Part shown: piece by piece, positions 36,168 through 50,000 of the stretch
Position numbering within the stretch: the first letter of the stretch is position 1
How the letters are laid out: each line of letters starts with the position of its first letter
NCBI GenBank assembly: GCA_047967505.1
Contig: CM106539.1
Direction: 5' to 3' (one strand)
DNA: 64,000 nucleotides
Origin: Dipteris shenzhenensis
Lineage: Eukaryota; Polypodiophyta; Polypodiopsida; Gleicheniales
Notes under the pieces: generated by a model
Seen by the model: the letters and a program-made list of their open reading frames with translations, nothing else
What the model was told of the DNA's origin: nothing
Databases searched by the model: none
Position numbers and translations under genes: made by a program

Positions 36168-37753
36168 ATGCACACGCACATGCTTATGCATGTACATTGC
36201 ACTTACAGACACACACAAAGAAAACCCCTACCGAAAAAAAAACCAACGAAACTACAATGATATCCCTTCTTTAGAAAATAGGAGATAAGAGTTGCTTTTA
36301 AGCCCAACAACAACAGAATAAACCTTTCTTTTTCATTTATACTCTCCACACTCAATTATTCTTGAGATTGTTACTAGCAACATGCTTAACCTTTAAACCA
36401 AATAATTACAATACTGTTGTTGGAAGCCCACAAAAGAATTACAAGTTCGAATGGATCCTTAAAAGATTATATCCCTCCCATCACTCTTTTCACCACCTCT
36501 CTTGCCCTCCCTAACTAATTCTTAGGATTTTGCATTTTTGAATTGCATAGGCAACATATTTATCTTCTATAGTAGAATTTGGAATACAGGTTAAGGTGGT
36601 AAAAGTGAAGGCTTAAATGAGGAGAAGAATTATGTTGAACAAGTTACTATCACCCGTCTACGACGGATTAGAGACCCACTTCGCTAGGTCTCAAAGTGGA
36701 TCTTAAAATGTCAATAAACAAAAATTCAAGTTTCCCGTAACTTAAATTGCTAATCAATTCACCTTCATACTTGGATTAGAGAGAGAGAGAGATAGACAGA
36801 GAGAGAGAGAGAAGATCCTTTTGGCACATGCGTTGATCAATTCTTAAACTGCTAATCAATTCAAGCTTTTGAAATTTTGACTAAGTCTTAACCCATGGCT
36901 TTGAGACCTTCCATCGCACCCTTTTATTCCATTGATCTTCCATCTCCTCCATTCCATTGATGTTCTATCTCCTCCTCCCTCCCAAAGCTGCCTCTTTTGT
37001 TTCCACCTCCTCTCCAAGTCTCCATCCAATTTGTGACATGTGGCAAGCTCTTTCCCTCCAAGCTGCCACGTGTCCTCTCTTTTTTCCTCGTGTCCGTGGT
37101 TAATAGGTTAAAGATATGCTTTGACTTGAAAGTAGGAGCCAAACGAGGAAGCCCCAACAATATCCATGGCAGGTTTAAGAGCAAGCTATAATTGCCCCCC
37201 CCGCTCCCGCAGCTCAAAAAATGATTTTCTTCTTCCTAAAAAAGGGAGATGTGAGACCAGCTAGGGCATTCACTTTGGTTGCAAGCCTCTCAGTCCCACT
37301 AATGGAGCTTGTTTGAGATACCAAATCCATTTCTTAAAGGGCCGCAAATCATCCCACACGACATTCCTGAGAACATATTCCATTACTTCTTTACTTCAAA
37401 CTAGCAACTTGTGCATTACTAACAAGACTTAAAAAGCTGTGGTTCCATGATTCAACAAAACCTGCTCTCACCAACAATTAGATGAGTCGATGATTACATA
37501 GTATACAAAATGAATCTTGCATCATCACAGTACTTTTTTGTAATGCTCTTTTGGTCTCCCTTTCAAAATTCAAAGCTCTCTCGACACTTCTTGTATAAAT
37601 ACTCTATCACCGTCCTTACCCATTTTACATTTGCCATCTATAGATTCCTTTCTCCATTAATCACACAAGCCTATATGTTACAATGATCCAGTCCACTCAT
37701 TCTCTCGCTCAGGTCAATCGCTGCCTTTAATATTTTGGGACGAAGATGCATTA
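36168..37753. other. Downstream flank of ClpB3, no gene recognised
   Basis: Adjoins the ClpB3 stop codon, so the part nearest 37753 is probably its 3' UTR. A (GA)n patch occurs at 36780-36812. No coding motif was found. Confidence 0.45.
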
Positions 37754-38077
37754 CTAATTTTGTGCAAGAGCTACGTCAGCCTCTGGTGCAGGGCTATCTG
37801 AGGCTGACAGTTTATGAAAAACCAGTTTTTGCTGTGGAAGTTGTCCATTATTAAATGCAGTGACCTCTGTATCCACAACCACCACATCTTCTTCCTTGAA
37901 ATCTCCCCTCAGAATCCCTTTTGCAAGTTCATTCTCTACATTTTGTTGAATGACTCGTTTTACTGGCCTTGCACCATAGTTTGGATCATACCCCATGCTT
38001 CCAAGCAGCAGTAAAGCGCTTTCACTTACTTTGATGGATATTTTCTTCTCCTTCAATCTTTTTTGGACACGATCCAA
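37754..38077 (-). CDS. CLPB3: ClpB3 terminal exon: NBD2 small domain and C-terminus
   Basis: This 324-nt last exon starts at Leu after ttttacag and encodes [13 protein letters not shown] through the sensor-2 motif [17 protein letters not shown], which oligomerises and senses nucleotide, then [17 protein letters not shown] and a variable acidic tail ([11 protein letters not shown]) before TAG. A 168-bp intron separates it from the previous exon. The sequence below 37754 should be 3' UTR. No canonical AATAAA is seen on the minus strand in the first roughly 250 bases, so the poly(A) site is undetermined. Confidence 0.96.
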   Translation of the reverse strand: MDRVQKRLKEKKISIKVSESALLLLGSMGYDPNYGARPVKRVIQQNVENELAKGILRGDFKEEDVVVVDTEVTAFNNGQLPQQKLVFHKLSASDSPAPEADVALAQN

Positions 38078-41000
38078 CTGTAAAACCAGTATTCGTAATT
38101 AGTAGTAGAACTCAAAAGCCTGACAATTATACAAAACATATATTTGAAAGAATCAATTGTCGAGAACCTAATCTATTTGCCATCTCTCTCATTTGGTGCT
38201 TGAAATAACAAATTGCATGTCACCTAAATGAATACTGCAACTTACCTGTAGCTTGACAATGCTGCTAATCTGCTCACGATCCAGTGGTTGGAACACAATA
38301 TATTCATCTATACGGTTCATAAACTCTGGTCGAAATGTGGCCCTTGCAGCTTCCATCACTCGACTTTTCATAGATTCATAAGCAGCTTCTGATGATCCAG
38401 TACCGTTTTCCATACTGTTCAATATATACTGTGATCCAACATTTGATGTCATGATGATAACAGTGTTAGTGAAACTCACAGTTCTTCCTTGTGAATCAGT
38501 CACCCTTCCATCATCCAAAATCTGAAGAAATATGTTGAAAACGTCTGAATGTGCCTTCTCAATTTCATCAAATAGAAGAACAGCATACGGTCTCCTTCGA
38601 ACAGATTCAGTAAGCTGTCCACCTTCCTCATAACCAACATACCCAGGAGGTGCTCCAATGAGGCGAGATACAGCATGCTTTTCCATATATTCACTCATAT
38701 CAATTCTAACAAGTGCTTCCTCAGTGTTGAACAAATATGAGGCAAGAGCCTTTGCTAGTTCTGTTTTACCCACTCCTGTAGGACCCATAAACATGAAACT
38801 TGCAATAGGTTTATTTGGATCAGAGAGCCCTGCACGTGAACGCTGGATTGCCTCTGCAACTGATTTGACGGCTGGATCTTGGCCAACTACTCGTTTGTGG
38901 AGTTCTTCATCCAAATGTAACAATTTCTCTCGCTCTGATTGCATTAGCCTTGAAACAGGAATCCCTGTCCACTTGCTCACAATTTCAGATATATCGTTTC
39001 CAGTCACCTCTTCTCTCAGCATTGGTTTGCCTGTGTTTTGGTACTCATCCAAGGCTTTTTCAGCTGCTTCTAGTTGCCTTTGCAAGGACATGAGGCTGCC
39101 ATACTTCAGCTCTGCAGCCCTATTCAAGTCATAGTCACGTTCTGCCTGTTGAATCTCAATATTTACCCTATCAACCTGCTCCCAATTCCACAAGGCAGTC
39201 AGCAAAAAAAAAAAGATAATTGCCATGCACAATTCTTTGCAGGAGGAAACAAGCAAGTGCCCATATGATTCACAAACTAAAACATCACCCGTTGACAGAA
39301 TAAAGCATCACCTCTTCTTTAATTGATTGAATACGAGTCATGACAGATTTTTCATGTTCCCATTGATCGGTAAGCTCTTTTTGTCGCTGTTTTAAAACCT
39401 CCAACTCAGCCTCAAGCTTACTGAGTCTATCTCGTGAAGCCTTATCCGTATCATTAGTAAGTGAAAGACGCTCCATCTCAAGTTTCAGAACTGAGCGGTC
39501 TATCTCATCTAAAGCAGTAGGCTTTGACGTTATTTCCATCTTCAATTTGGCAGCTGCCTCATCAACCAAGTCGATTGCTACAACACAGCAACCCACCAAC
39601 TAAATGAGGTAAGAAATGCTTGCAGAAAAGAACAAAGATATTAAACATGTAACATTTGCAATTAACATGAAACAGACATTCAGATTGGCAAGAGTTTAGT
39701 GTATGGAAAAGTAAACCTCTGAAACTGCTTTCAAATTCACTTTCCATATAAGTGCACATACCAGCCACATGCACAGATTTACAAAATGTCCATGGAGAAG
39801 GAAATCTTAAGTTCGCTATATCCAAAAAAAAGCTTTAATGTCCACAGCTACTGGCGTTTCCATAGAAATAGAAAGCAGTGTTTGCATAGAGAAACAGATA
39901 TAACAGCAAAATTCAAAGAAGAGCTAACCTATAATGGCAGGAGCTGCAAAAACCTGATTGTTTAATTTCAATTAAAAACTTGTCAATATCTTTAAATACT
40001 GACCTGGACCATGTCTATTCCTCGTTGTGCATGCATACATTAGGCTAAGGGCTTACATTGCTCACCCAGGTCATTAAATGCAAGGTTCTCAAAGCTAAAA
40101 CTGCTACTCCTATGCATTGCTCCAAGATTCCACACATTGCTCCAAATGAATCTGAGGGAGGCCATTACTTGTCCGTAGGAGTCAGAGGCTGCCTCTAATG
40201 GGCCAATCAAATGCTGACCTTAGAGGGCGTTTGCAAGTGAAAGTATAGTAGATGCATGCGATTTTAAGCAAGTCTCTGCATAGGTTCCAGATACCGGGCA
40301 GAAGCTGTAAGGATGCTTTGGACGACAGGACGGCCATCAGTTCTACAAAAAACCCCACCTCTGCTTTGTAAGCCTATGTTGGATTTCAGGTGCTTGCTGC
40401 AGGCTGCTTTTCCAAGAGTGGGGTCTATTTTGGGTGTGTGAGGTCTACAATGGAGTTGATGAAATTGGCAAAAAAGCACAAGGTGAAGGATGACACTACT
40501 AACAAAAACAGAATCATAATTGAAAAATAATTGTGTGCTTTTTCAGGTTGTAACCTATCTTCACATTAGCTTGATGCATAAATGGTTGTACATACACCGC
40601 CAATAGGTCAACAAAAAGCATCTTGTAGAACAAATCACTGCAAATCATTGTAATATTTGGACTGTCTAGTTATGTACTGTATTTGTCACTATGGCAAGTC
40701 TGAGGGGCGGAGTGAGGGCATTTGCATCTCGGTTAGCCCAATCTCTGCACCACACGTATGTGATTGAGGTTGAGCTATAAGGTTAGGGCTAATAATTGGG
40801 AATCCTTTGATTGGGATGCTGAATATGTATTCTCTAACTTGTCGACAGCAAAGAGGCCTGCGTTGGCACCAACAACTAAACAGGTACTTACGTGTACAAG
40901 ATTTTAAAAATAGAACAAATCTAAGGATTAAAAAGAAAATGGGCTATGAAGCTCCCTAATTTGGATTTTGTACCCAAAGCCGAAATTCCAAAGATATAAC

Positions 41001-44000
41001 AACTACAACGAAGGACAAAGCGGAGTTTGTTCGTTACTTTTCTTGCATTATAGCCTTTTCTAAGAAGTAATAGAATTAAATCACTAAATTGAGAGAGAAA
41101 TGCACTCTTGCTTGTGCAAAGACGAGAGAACCTATAGAATTGGGAAGTAATCACTCCATATTTAGCCATATCAGAGATGCTTAAGTCAATGTGAGGCACT
41201 CGTATGATATTCAAGATAGCATACTCAGGTACTCAGGTTGTTGTCGATTATCATAGATATCAACTTCGAAACCTAAGGAAGTTTGAGTAATGTCAAGGTC
41301 CAAGAAACTATAAAAGCTTCCGCTAGCTGTACAATTAATTTCACAAAACTCTCAATGGAACACCTTCGTAAAAATCAGCGTCGTTGAATTTGTTTTCCTT
41401 GCTGGCTGAACAAAGCTATTGCTGAAAAAGCGCTCTCCCCCTCTCTCCCTCTCTCATACACAGCCATGATCTTCAGGTCTTTCAGGGGGTAACTCCCCTG
41501 GCAAAGTGTCAAAAAAACAATCTTTAAAGTTTACAAGAAACTGAAATTTATCCTTATCTGCTTCACTCATTTGAGCATGCATTTCAACATCTCTTTCTTT
41601 TATAAAAACCATATATGCTGAAACTGCAGACTTTATTGCTTTTCCAACCAAAATATTTGATACAATGGGGATATTCTCCCCTCTATTCCTAGCAACCACA
41701 AGCTAGGTTTTACCCCTATGTACAAATTCAAGCACTCTCTCAAGAAGAGTTAGCTTCACTGCCTTGCGATGGAACCAAGGCATACCCAAAACCACATCGT
41801 GATGTTTTAGTGGGGAGATGAAGAAGTCTTCCTGGTCAACATAATTTTGTACATGAAAATAGAGCTTCCCTATCAGGGGAGTGACTGGGACAGGGTTCCC
41901 ACAAAACATCTCGCTAGCATCCACAGCCCTGCCCAACTCATCCATCTTTATCCCCAGCCTCACGGCTAACTCCTCTGAAGAAGTTATCCGTAGCCCCGGG
42001 ATCAAACAAAATCAGCGCCTGCTGGTCTCTGATCTCGCCCCAAGATAGCAGCAACTCTCTTTCCTCTAGATTTGTCACTCCGCCCAAAATGTCTGGAATT
42101 CCTCCTACCATTGCATTTGGCTGTCCTGGTGGCTTTCTCTGCTCCCTAGAACCAGAAGGCTTCTCGGGGCACTAGGCAGCCACATGCCCTTCCTTTCCAC
42201 AACTGAAGCATTTCCCCTTTTTGCGAAATATGGCTATCTGCTCAAAGGGAAAGTGGGGTTTGCCCTTGAAGGCTTTTGGTACTTGGTTTCCCCTCGGCTT
42301 CTGAGGCTGAAATTCCCTCATCTGAGCCTTGGGAAACTCCTTTTTCTATGACTGAGGTGTGGCTGTCTTTGTCCCGGCATAAAGAGAAGACACTATGGTG
42401 GGATCCTGCATATTCATTAAAAACTCACCACAATGGCTGCATACATGATATCGTGTAAGCCCTTAAGTTGCTGGGTACTAACCACAGCCTGAATCTTTGG
42501 TGTGAGACCAAACCTGTACTTTCTTACCTGGGTCTTCTTTGAGACCTTCTTGAAGGGAGTGATTTGCAAAAATGCATCCCAAAACATCTAGTTGTAGGTC
42601 TCTACTGTATCTCATGCATCCATATGCAAGCTGTCCCAGGCGACAAGGACATTGTCTTTGAACTGCTTGGGCATAAACTTCGTGTAGAAGGCTTTCTTGA
42701 AGCCCTTCCACTTTCTTGGAACAGTTGACAGCTGTAATCTGTGTGCCCCACCATGCACTAACAGTTGCTATCAAGTGTAAACTAACCATGCGCAGCTTCG
42801 AAGACTCTGAAAATCTCTCCATGCCAAAAGCTGCATCAAACTGTCTAATGAACTGCATGGCTTTTTCTGCTTGGCCATACTGGCCATTAAAGGTTGCAAA
42901 CCTGACAGATTTCCCGCCTTCTTTCAACTCTTTAGTCTTTCCTTTCTTGCCCAACTTCTTCTTCTTCTTTTGCTTTGGCTTTGATGATCCAAAAGAAGAA
43001 GACGATGATGAGGATGAAGAGCTAGAGCTAGAAAAAGAAGAGGAACTTGAAGTGCTATGATGATCTTAGCCTTTTTTTTCTTGGGAGGTGTACTCCCTTC
43101 CTGACTACTTGCTTTCCTCTTTTTGCGGTCCTCCTTTCGAGGTTTCTTGCTCTTCCTAGAAACATCATCTACAGGAAGAACAGGAACGATCCCTTTTTGG
43201 CTATCACCCTCCGGGTTGAGCCAAAAGAAACTCTCTACTGCTCTTCCTCTGCATGAGGATTTATGAGCCTACGAAATAATGGATCCCTTCTGGCTTCCAT
43301 GGGCTGTTCCAGTAAATGTCTGTAACTTGCCTCAGTCTTTTGACTCTGTTCTTGCATAGCTTGATCATTCCTGGCACTCTCCTCATGGGAGGGTATGGCA
43401 TCTTGCTGCGAAGCCATCACTACAACTTATCTGAGATTTTGCAAACTCGCACACACACTGTGTACGTAGCCAATGCACTCAGCCTTTGCTTTCAAGGAGA
43501 AAATACCTCAACAAGTGTAGGCCATCTTTTGGTGGTTCTAGTGATGCCCTATAGGCCATGGTATGTGCCTTGTAGGCATAAATGTAGGCACTTGTAGTGT
43601 TAGTGCCTTTTAGGCCACATAGGACACTTAGTCCTATGTGACACCTAGGACACTTAGTCCTAGGTCTAGGTACAAGTACCTTGTACTCCTATTTTTCATC
43701 ATCCTAGTTTTGACGGCTAAGACTCGTGCGACTCTTTGCTACCTGCACTCTCTCTCTCTTTCATTCGATCCTACAGTGGTATCAAAGCTGAGGTAGACTC
43801 GTCTCCTGCTCATCGGATTTGTACCAGTCGTACAGCCATACCTCCGTACGTATCTGCGCTTACCTCCGTACGTATTTGCGCCACCGTACGTTGGATCCCG
43901 TACACAGTACCTGTTACGTACCTGCGTCGTACGTCCGTACTGCGCCGTACTATGCTCCATTGCGCTGCACTTTCCTTACAGCCGTACGTTGTGTTCCGTA

Positions 44001-47000
44001 CATGTCCCGTACTTACATTCTGTACAGACAGTGTACCCTGCATTCCGTACCTGAGCAATTGTACAACTCCGTACCTGCACTGCGTACTTGTTCATACAAG
44101 GTACCGTACTAATATCCATACATGCATTCCATACAATCAGCGTACTCTGCATCCGTACAATTATACGCTCACCGTACGTTGTACTTGCGTTGTACCTGCT
44201 TCGGGATTTGGTACAACCTTTGCACGTGTGAAATCACTTGCAGAGTATTCTCAAAATTTGGGGCTTTTGAGGGCTTTTGCTCTCCTTATCTTCCTTCTAC
44301 TATTTGAAATCTTCTCAGGCCATTTCAACAGCTTGGAAAGCCTACATTTTGAGGTCCATACTTTAGGATAGGTGCACTTTTGCAGTCATTTTGTGGACAG
44401 CAAGTCCTAATTCTGCAGTTGCAAGCCTTGAGGCTTTTTTTTTTTTTGGGATTTGGTCTGCAATTTCTCTTTTGATTGCAATACATTGGGACAGATTGGA
44501 GAACATTGAGTCAGATTTTCAGACATTGAGTCTTTTTTGCAAGACATTGAGTCAGATTTGCATACATTGGGTCACATTTGCAAAAATTTCAGCAAAATTT
44601 GGGGCTTTTCTGCATTTGCCCTCTTTTTGGCCTATTTGCCCTCAATAAATTTGGGGCTTTTGCCAGATTTGCTATTTTTTGCAGTGAACATTGCCTGTCA
44701 CAGTCACATTTGGGTCAGATCTGCATTTGCCCTTTGATTTGGGTCAGAAATTTGTAAATATTTGCTGTCATTTTTTGGACAGCCAGCTTTTTGCAGTGAT
44801 AGCCTTGAGGCTTTTGGGTTTTCAAGTTTTTTTCAGGGTATCACATTTGCTATGGCTAGAAACAATCAAGATTTATTTGGAGTTCTTCGTGAAGATGATA
44901 AGTTGGATGGCCCCAACTATCCGATGTGGTCTTATCTCATGAAACATATTCTTGTTGCAAAGCATTTGTGGAATATTGTTTCTGGGGCTGATCTGAGGCC
45001 AGCCAATGCTACAGTGGTTGCCTCTACTGCTGGTCCTTCTGCAAGGGGGTACTCCTCCTGATGCCTCTTCCTCTAGCACTCCTACTGTTGCTCTTCCAAC
45101 TAAAGAACAGTCAAGATGGGATGCAAGAGATGCAAATGCACATTCATGCATTGCTTTATCATGCAAGAGAATCATTATTCCACACATCCGGTCTTGTAGG
45201 ACAGCAAAGGATGCTTGGGATAAATTGGCTTCTCTCTATCAGATTCGCAATGAAGCTCGTGCTGCATATTTGAGAAGGCAATTACCGGAAGTTAGTATGA
45301 ATGAAGGTGAGTCAATGGATGCATACTTGACAAAGGTCAAGGACCTCATGGAACAGCTTGCCAACATTGATGAGGTGGTGCCAAATTCACAGCTTGTTAG
45401 TACCACATTGAATGGACTGCCAGATACATATCAAGGGTTTGCTACAACCCTTCGATTAGTGGCCATGGGTAATCCAAACCACTATTCTTTTGATCAGCTA
45501 GTTACTTTGCTTTTGCAGGAAGAGCAAAGTAGAGCTAATAGACAAGCCATTATTCCTGATCATGCATTTGCTTCACAACAGACAGGAAGAGGCAAGGCTT
45601 TCAAGCCTATGGGCAAGCCAAAATCTGCGCATAGCAGCTGCAATTCCTCCCATGCATCTAAAAATACAGCAGATAAGGCAAAGAAGAAAAGATGCAACTA
45701 TTGTCGCAAGCCTGGACATGACATTTCAGAATGCAGGAAACGCATTGCTTCAGAGAAAAAGAAAGCAGGATTGACAATTAATGCCTCTCATGCCATTGAA
45801 TCCCATGAGCCAGAAGATGCTTCACATGCACATGCTCTTCAAGATGATTGGGCATGGGCTGTCCATTGCTCATTTGATCCATCCAAAGCTGATGCATTCT
45901 TTACTGCTAATGATGCTCAGTTCTGGTACTTTGATAGTGGTGCTTCCAAGCATGTCACATCTTGCAAACAGTTGTTTCATTCTTTAGCTGATGCACCTCG
46001 AGGGGGGACTATTACATGTGCTAATAATGCTTCATATGCTGTAAAAGGAGTTGGAGATGTGCAGCTCACATCCATTTCAAGCCATCCTGTTACTCTGACA
46101 AATGTTCTTTTTGTGCCTGGCATTGGAGTCAACTTGATTTCAATTTCAGCAATTGCTACTTCAGGTTTCAAAGTGATTTTTGATGGCTACAGATGTCTAG
46201 TTTATGATCTTCGTGATGACAATGCCATAGTTCTCACTGGCACTTTGCAAAAAGGGCTTTATCAACTTGATCATCATTCAGCTGCACTTTCTATTGAAGC
46301 ATTGGCTATTTCAGATTCACAGCTTGTTGAAAGTCATCTTTGACATGAGAGAATGGGCCATCTCAATTATAGAGCTCTTGCAAAGCTACATTCACAGCAA
46401 ATGGCAAATGATGTACCTCAGACTCACACAGTTTTCAAACATGTGTGTTAGGGTTGTCTTTTGGGTAAGATGCATCGATTTCCTTTCCAAAAGAATTGTC
46501 CAAAACTCTCACAAAGGAAATTGCAGCTAGTACATAGTGATGTCTGTGGCCCAATGAGGACAAATGCCATTGGGGGGTATAAGTATTTCACGACTCTCAT
46601 TGATGATTTCACAAGATATTGCTGGGTATATCCTTTAAAGGCCAAATCTGAAGTTTTCTTATGCTTTCAGAGATGGCTGAATATGGTTGAGAATGAATCA
46701 GGATGCAAGCTTGTCACCCTCAACACAGATAGGGGGGGAGAGTATATGTCAAAGGAGTTTGATGCATTTCTGTCTTCACGGGGCATTATTCACTCATGCA
46801 CTACTCCTTACACTCCTCAGCAGAATCCTGTTTCTGAAAGGAAAAACAGGTCCACAATGGAGATGGCCAGATGCATGCTTAAGGCCAAGTCTTTGCCCAA
46901 TAAATTTTGGTTGATGCAGTAATGTGTGCCAACTATGTGCTGAATAGATCACCTACACGGGCATTGAAGACTATTACACCTTATGAAGCATGGAAAGGTA

Positions 47001-50000
47001 GAAAGCCTTCACTTTTACACATGAAAGTTTTTGGGTCTCTTGCATATGTTCATGTACCATCTCAGCTCAGACATAAGCTTGATGACAAGGCAATCAAATG
47101 CATATTTATTGGTTACAGCCAGGAGAGCAGAGGGTATCGGTTATATCAACCAAATACTGGGAAGATTATTGTCAGTAGAGATGTAATCTTTGCTGAACAT
47201 TCAGCTTCTCCTCTTGTGGACTGCAAAGCAAAGCCAGATGTTGACATGTTTGATGCCTTTGAATCTTGGTTACCTCTGCCATCATCAAAAGAGGATTTTA
47301 ACCAGCAACATGAGCCTCCTGCAGGCCCTCCACTAAGCAATAATCAGCCACAACCTCATGCTGATTTGCAGGTTTCTCTTCCGGCACAAAATGATCCCAC
47401 TACTCATGATGCAGTCATTGAAGAAAGAGCTGTCAATAGACAGCAAAGGCAAGTTCCCATATGACTTCTTGATACATTGAGGGACAGCAAACAAGATCAG
47501 CCTTTTGCTGCCCGGACAAGATCAGGGAACAGACAGCATGTTCACTTTCTTGAGTTTGCACTCCTTGCTACAGCTTGCAATGAAGAGCCTCTGTGCCATA
47601 AAGATGCTTTTGACAGCAAAGAGTGGATGGATGCAATGAGAGCTGAGTTACAATCTATTGCCAAAAATGACACATGGGAATTAGTAGATCTCCCTTCCGG
47701 CAAGCATGCCATTGGAACGCGGTGGGTCTACAAATTAAAAAGGAAATCTGATGGCAGCATAGATCGATACAAAGCCCGTCTTGTTGCAAAAGGATATGCC
47801 CAACAACAAGGCATTGACTTTGAGGAGACATTTGCTCCCACATCCAGGATTACTACCATTAGATGTGTCATTGCCATTGCATCCCATCATCATTGGCAAG
47901 TGCACCAACTTGACATCAAGACTGCTTTTCTTCATGGGGATCTGCAGGAAGAAGTCTATGTCACACAACCTCCTGGCTTTGAGGTTGTTAATTCTGAAAA
48001 TAAGGTATGCCGGCTTAGAAAAGCCCTTTATGGTTTGAAGCAGGCACCCAAGGCATGGTATGCCAAAATTCATGCACACTTACTATCCCTTGGTTTTCAT
48101 AATAGTCCCACAAAACCCACTCTTTATGTCCGTGGGAGTGGATCTGATTTTTTAGTGCTGATTTTATATGTGGATGCAGCAGATTTTTGACATGTCAAAC
48201 ATGGGACGGCTCCATTATTATTTGGGCATTCAGTTTGCTCATGTTGAGGGGGGTGTCATGATGTCTCAGTCCAAGTATATTGGACAGCTCCTTGATCGTT
48301 TTCAGTTTGAGGATTGCAAGCCAATCTCTACTCCAGTGGACCCTGGCTTCAAATTCTCAGCTCATGATGGGAGCCCACCATGTGATATCACTCTTTATCA
48401 GCAGGCTGTTGGATGCCTTATTTATTTATGTCACACCAGACTTGACTTGCAGTATGCAGTATCTCAGCTCAGTAAATTCATGCACATGCCCAGTTCACAG
48501 CATTGGCAGGCAGTGAAGAGAGTCTTCAGAAATCTCAGAGGCACTCAGGATTTAGCCCTCTTCTATGGTGATCAGGGTTCACTTACCATGCATGCTTACA
48601 CGGATAGTGACTGGGCAGGATGTTCCGACACCAGAGTGTCACATACTGGCAATTGTTTTTTGCTTGGCAATTCATGTATCTCTTGGCTCAGCAAGAAGCA
48701 ACCAACAGTTGCCACGTCTAGCTGTGAGGCTGGGCAGCTTTCACCGCTACAGTAGAGTGTGTTTGGCTTCGACAGTTACTTACAGATCTTGGTATTTGCC
48801 AGACATCCTCCACTATTGTCTACACTGACAGCCAAAGTGCTTTGGCCATTGCGCGTAACCCAATGTTTCATGCGCGTACCAAGCATATTGAAGTTCACTA
48901 TCATTATGTTCGGGAGCGGTTGTCAGCAGGAGACATATTGTTGTCCTATCTTCCCACAGAGGACAACATAGCAGATATGTTTACAAAGGCACTTCCTCGT
49001 CCCAAATTCGAAGTCTTCCGACAGGCTTTACACTTGGTTCCCTTTGTTACATGATCTGACATCCCTTGTACATTCATAGGTGGCTATATCCTTTTGGATG
49101 AACATGTGCCACCATGACCAGAAAATACCAGGTATTCTGAGACGTTTCCAGAGTACTTCAGCCGATCCCATGGAGGGGTGTTTGTAGGCCATCTTCTGGT
49201 GGTTCTAGTGATGCCCTATAGGCCATGGTATGTGCCTTGTAGGCATAAATGTAGGCACTTGTAGTGTTAGTGCCTTTTAGGCCACATAGGACACTTAGTC
49301 CTATGTGACACCTAGGACACTTAGTCCTAGGTCTAGGTACAAGTACCTTGTACTCCTATTTTTCATCATCCTAGTTTTGACGGCTAAGACTCATTCGACT
49401 CTTTGCTACCTGCACTCTCTCTCTCTTTCATTCGATCCTACAACAAGAGGTGTATTTCATTCACAACTTGTGCCAATAACAGGCTGTCAACTCAAAGCAT
49501 AAACCAAAAGTATAAACCCCTTTTCTGGCTGTTGCCAAAAACACTAAAAATGCATCTGTTTTCCCCTTTTTGTCTATTCAAAGGCATGCATTTCCCTTTC
49601 AACAAATCTCTGATTTTGCTGTGTTTTCTGCTGATTTTCTACAGGCATTAACTGACAGATAGGTAGAAACTGAGGGGCAAAACTGTCTCCGTAACTTCTT
49701 CTTCTTCTTTTTCACAGTAACTGAGTGGCTAACTGAACTTTAGAGAAACTGAACCAGACTAGGATCTCGTTAGCTATAGTCTGGTTAGGCTGACCAAACT
49801 AGTTATCTATGATCTGGTTAGCTGACCAGACTAGCTAAGAGTAACCACACCCTTAACTTGAGTCAACCAACCAGAGTTAATTGAACCAAGGTAGCTGCCA
49901 CGTCACCTCCACCTGTCTGCCATGTGTCAACACGTGCATATGCCACATCAGTTCCCTGGCCACATCAGCCTCCTACACTTGCCAATGCCATGTCATCCGC

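Larger units (their letters stand above)
43516..49442 (+). mobile_element. Ty1/Copia LTR retrotransposon, complete ends, 5,927 bp
   Basis: Two 260-bp LTRs (TGTAGGCCATC...GATCCTACA), target duplication ACAAG, a primer-binding site, a long leader, a degenerate gag-protease-integrase-RT-RNase H region in Copia order, and a purine-rich tract before the 3' LTR. It lies within the 5' leader of the minus-strand gypsy relic, so it is the younger insertion. It is antisense to ClpB3. By hand comparison the LTRs differ at 3 positions. Confidence 0.97.

Noticed and set aside
38178-39311. ClpB3 open frame extended through flanking intron sequence (MLVSSC... start)
   Set aside because: The extra residues translate the 136-bp and 168-bp introns. 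Clear GT-AG sites and protein conservation set the exon limits.
43736-44371. 211-codon open frame in the Copia leader
   Set aside because: It overlaps the end of the LTR and the primer site. Its content is dictated by the GTAC-rich repeats and it has no gag or other motif.
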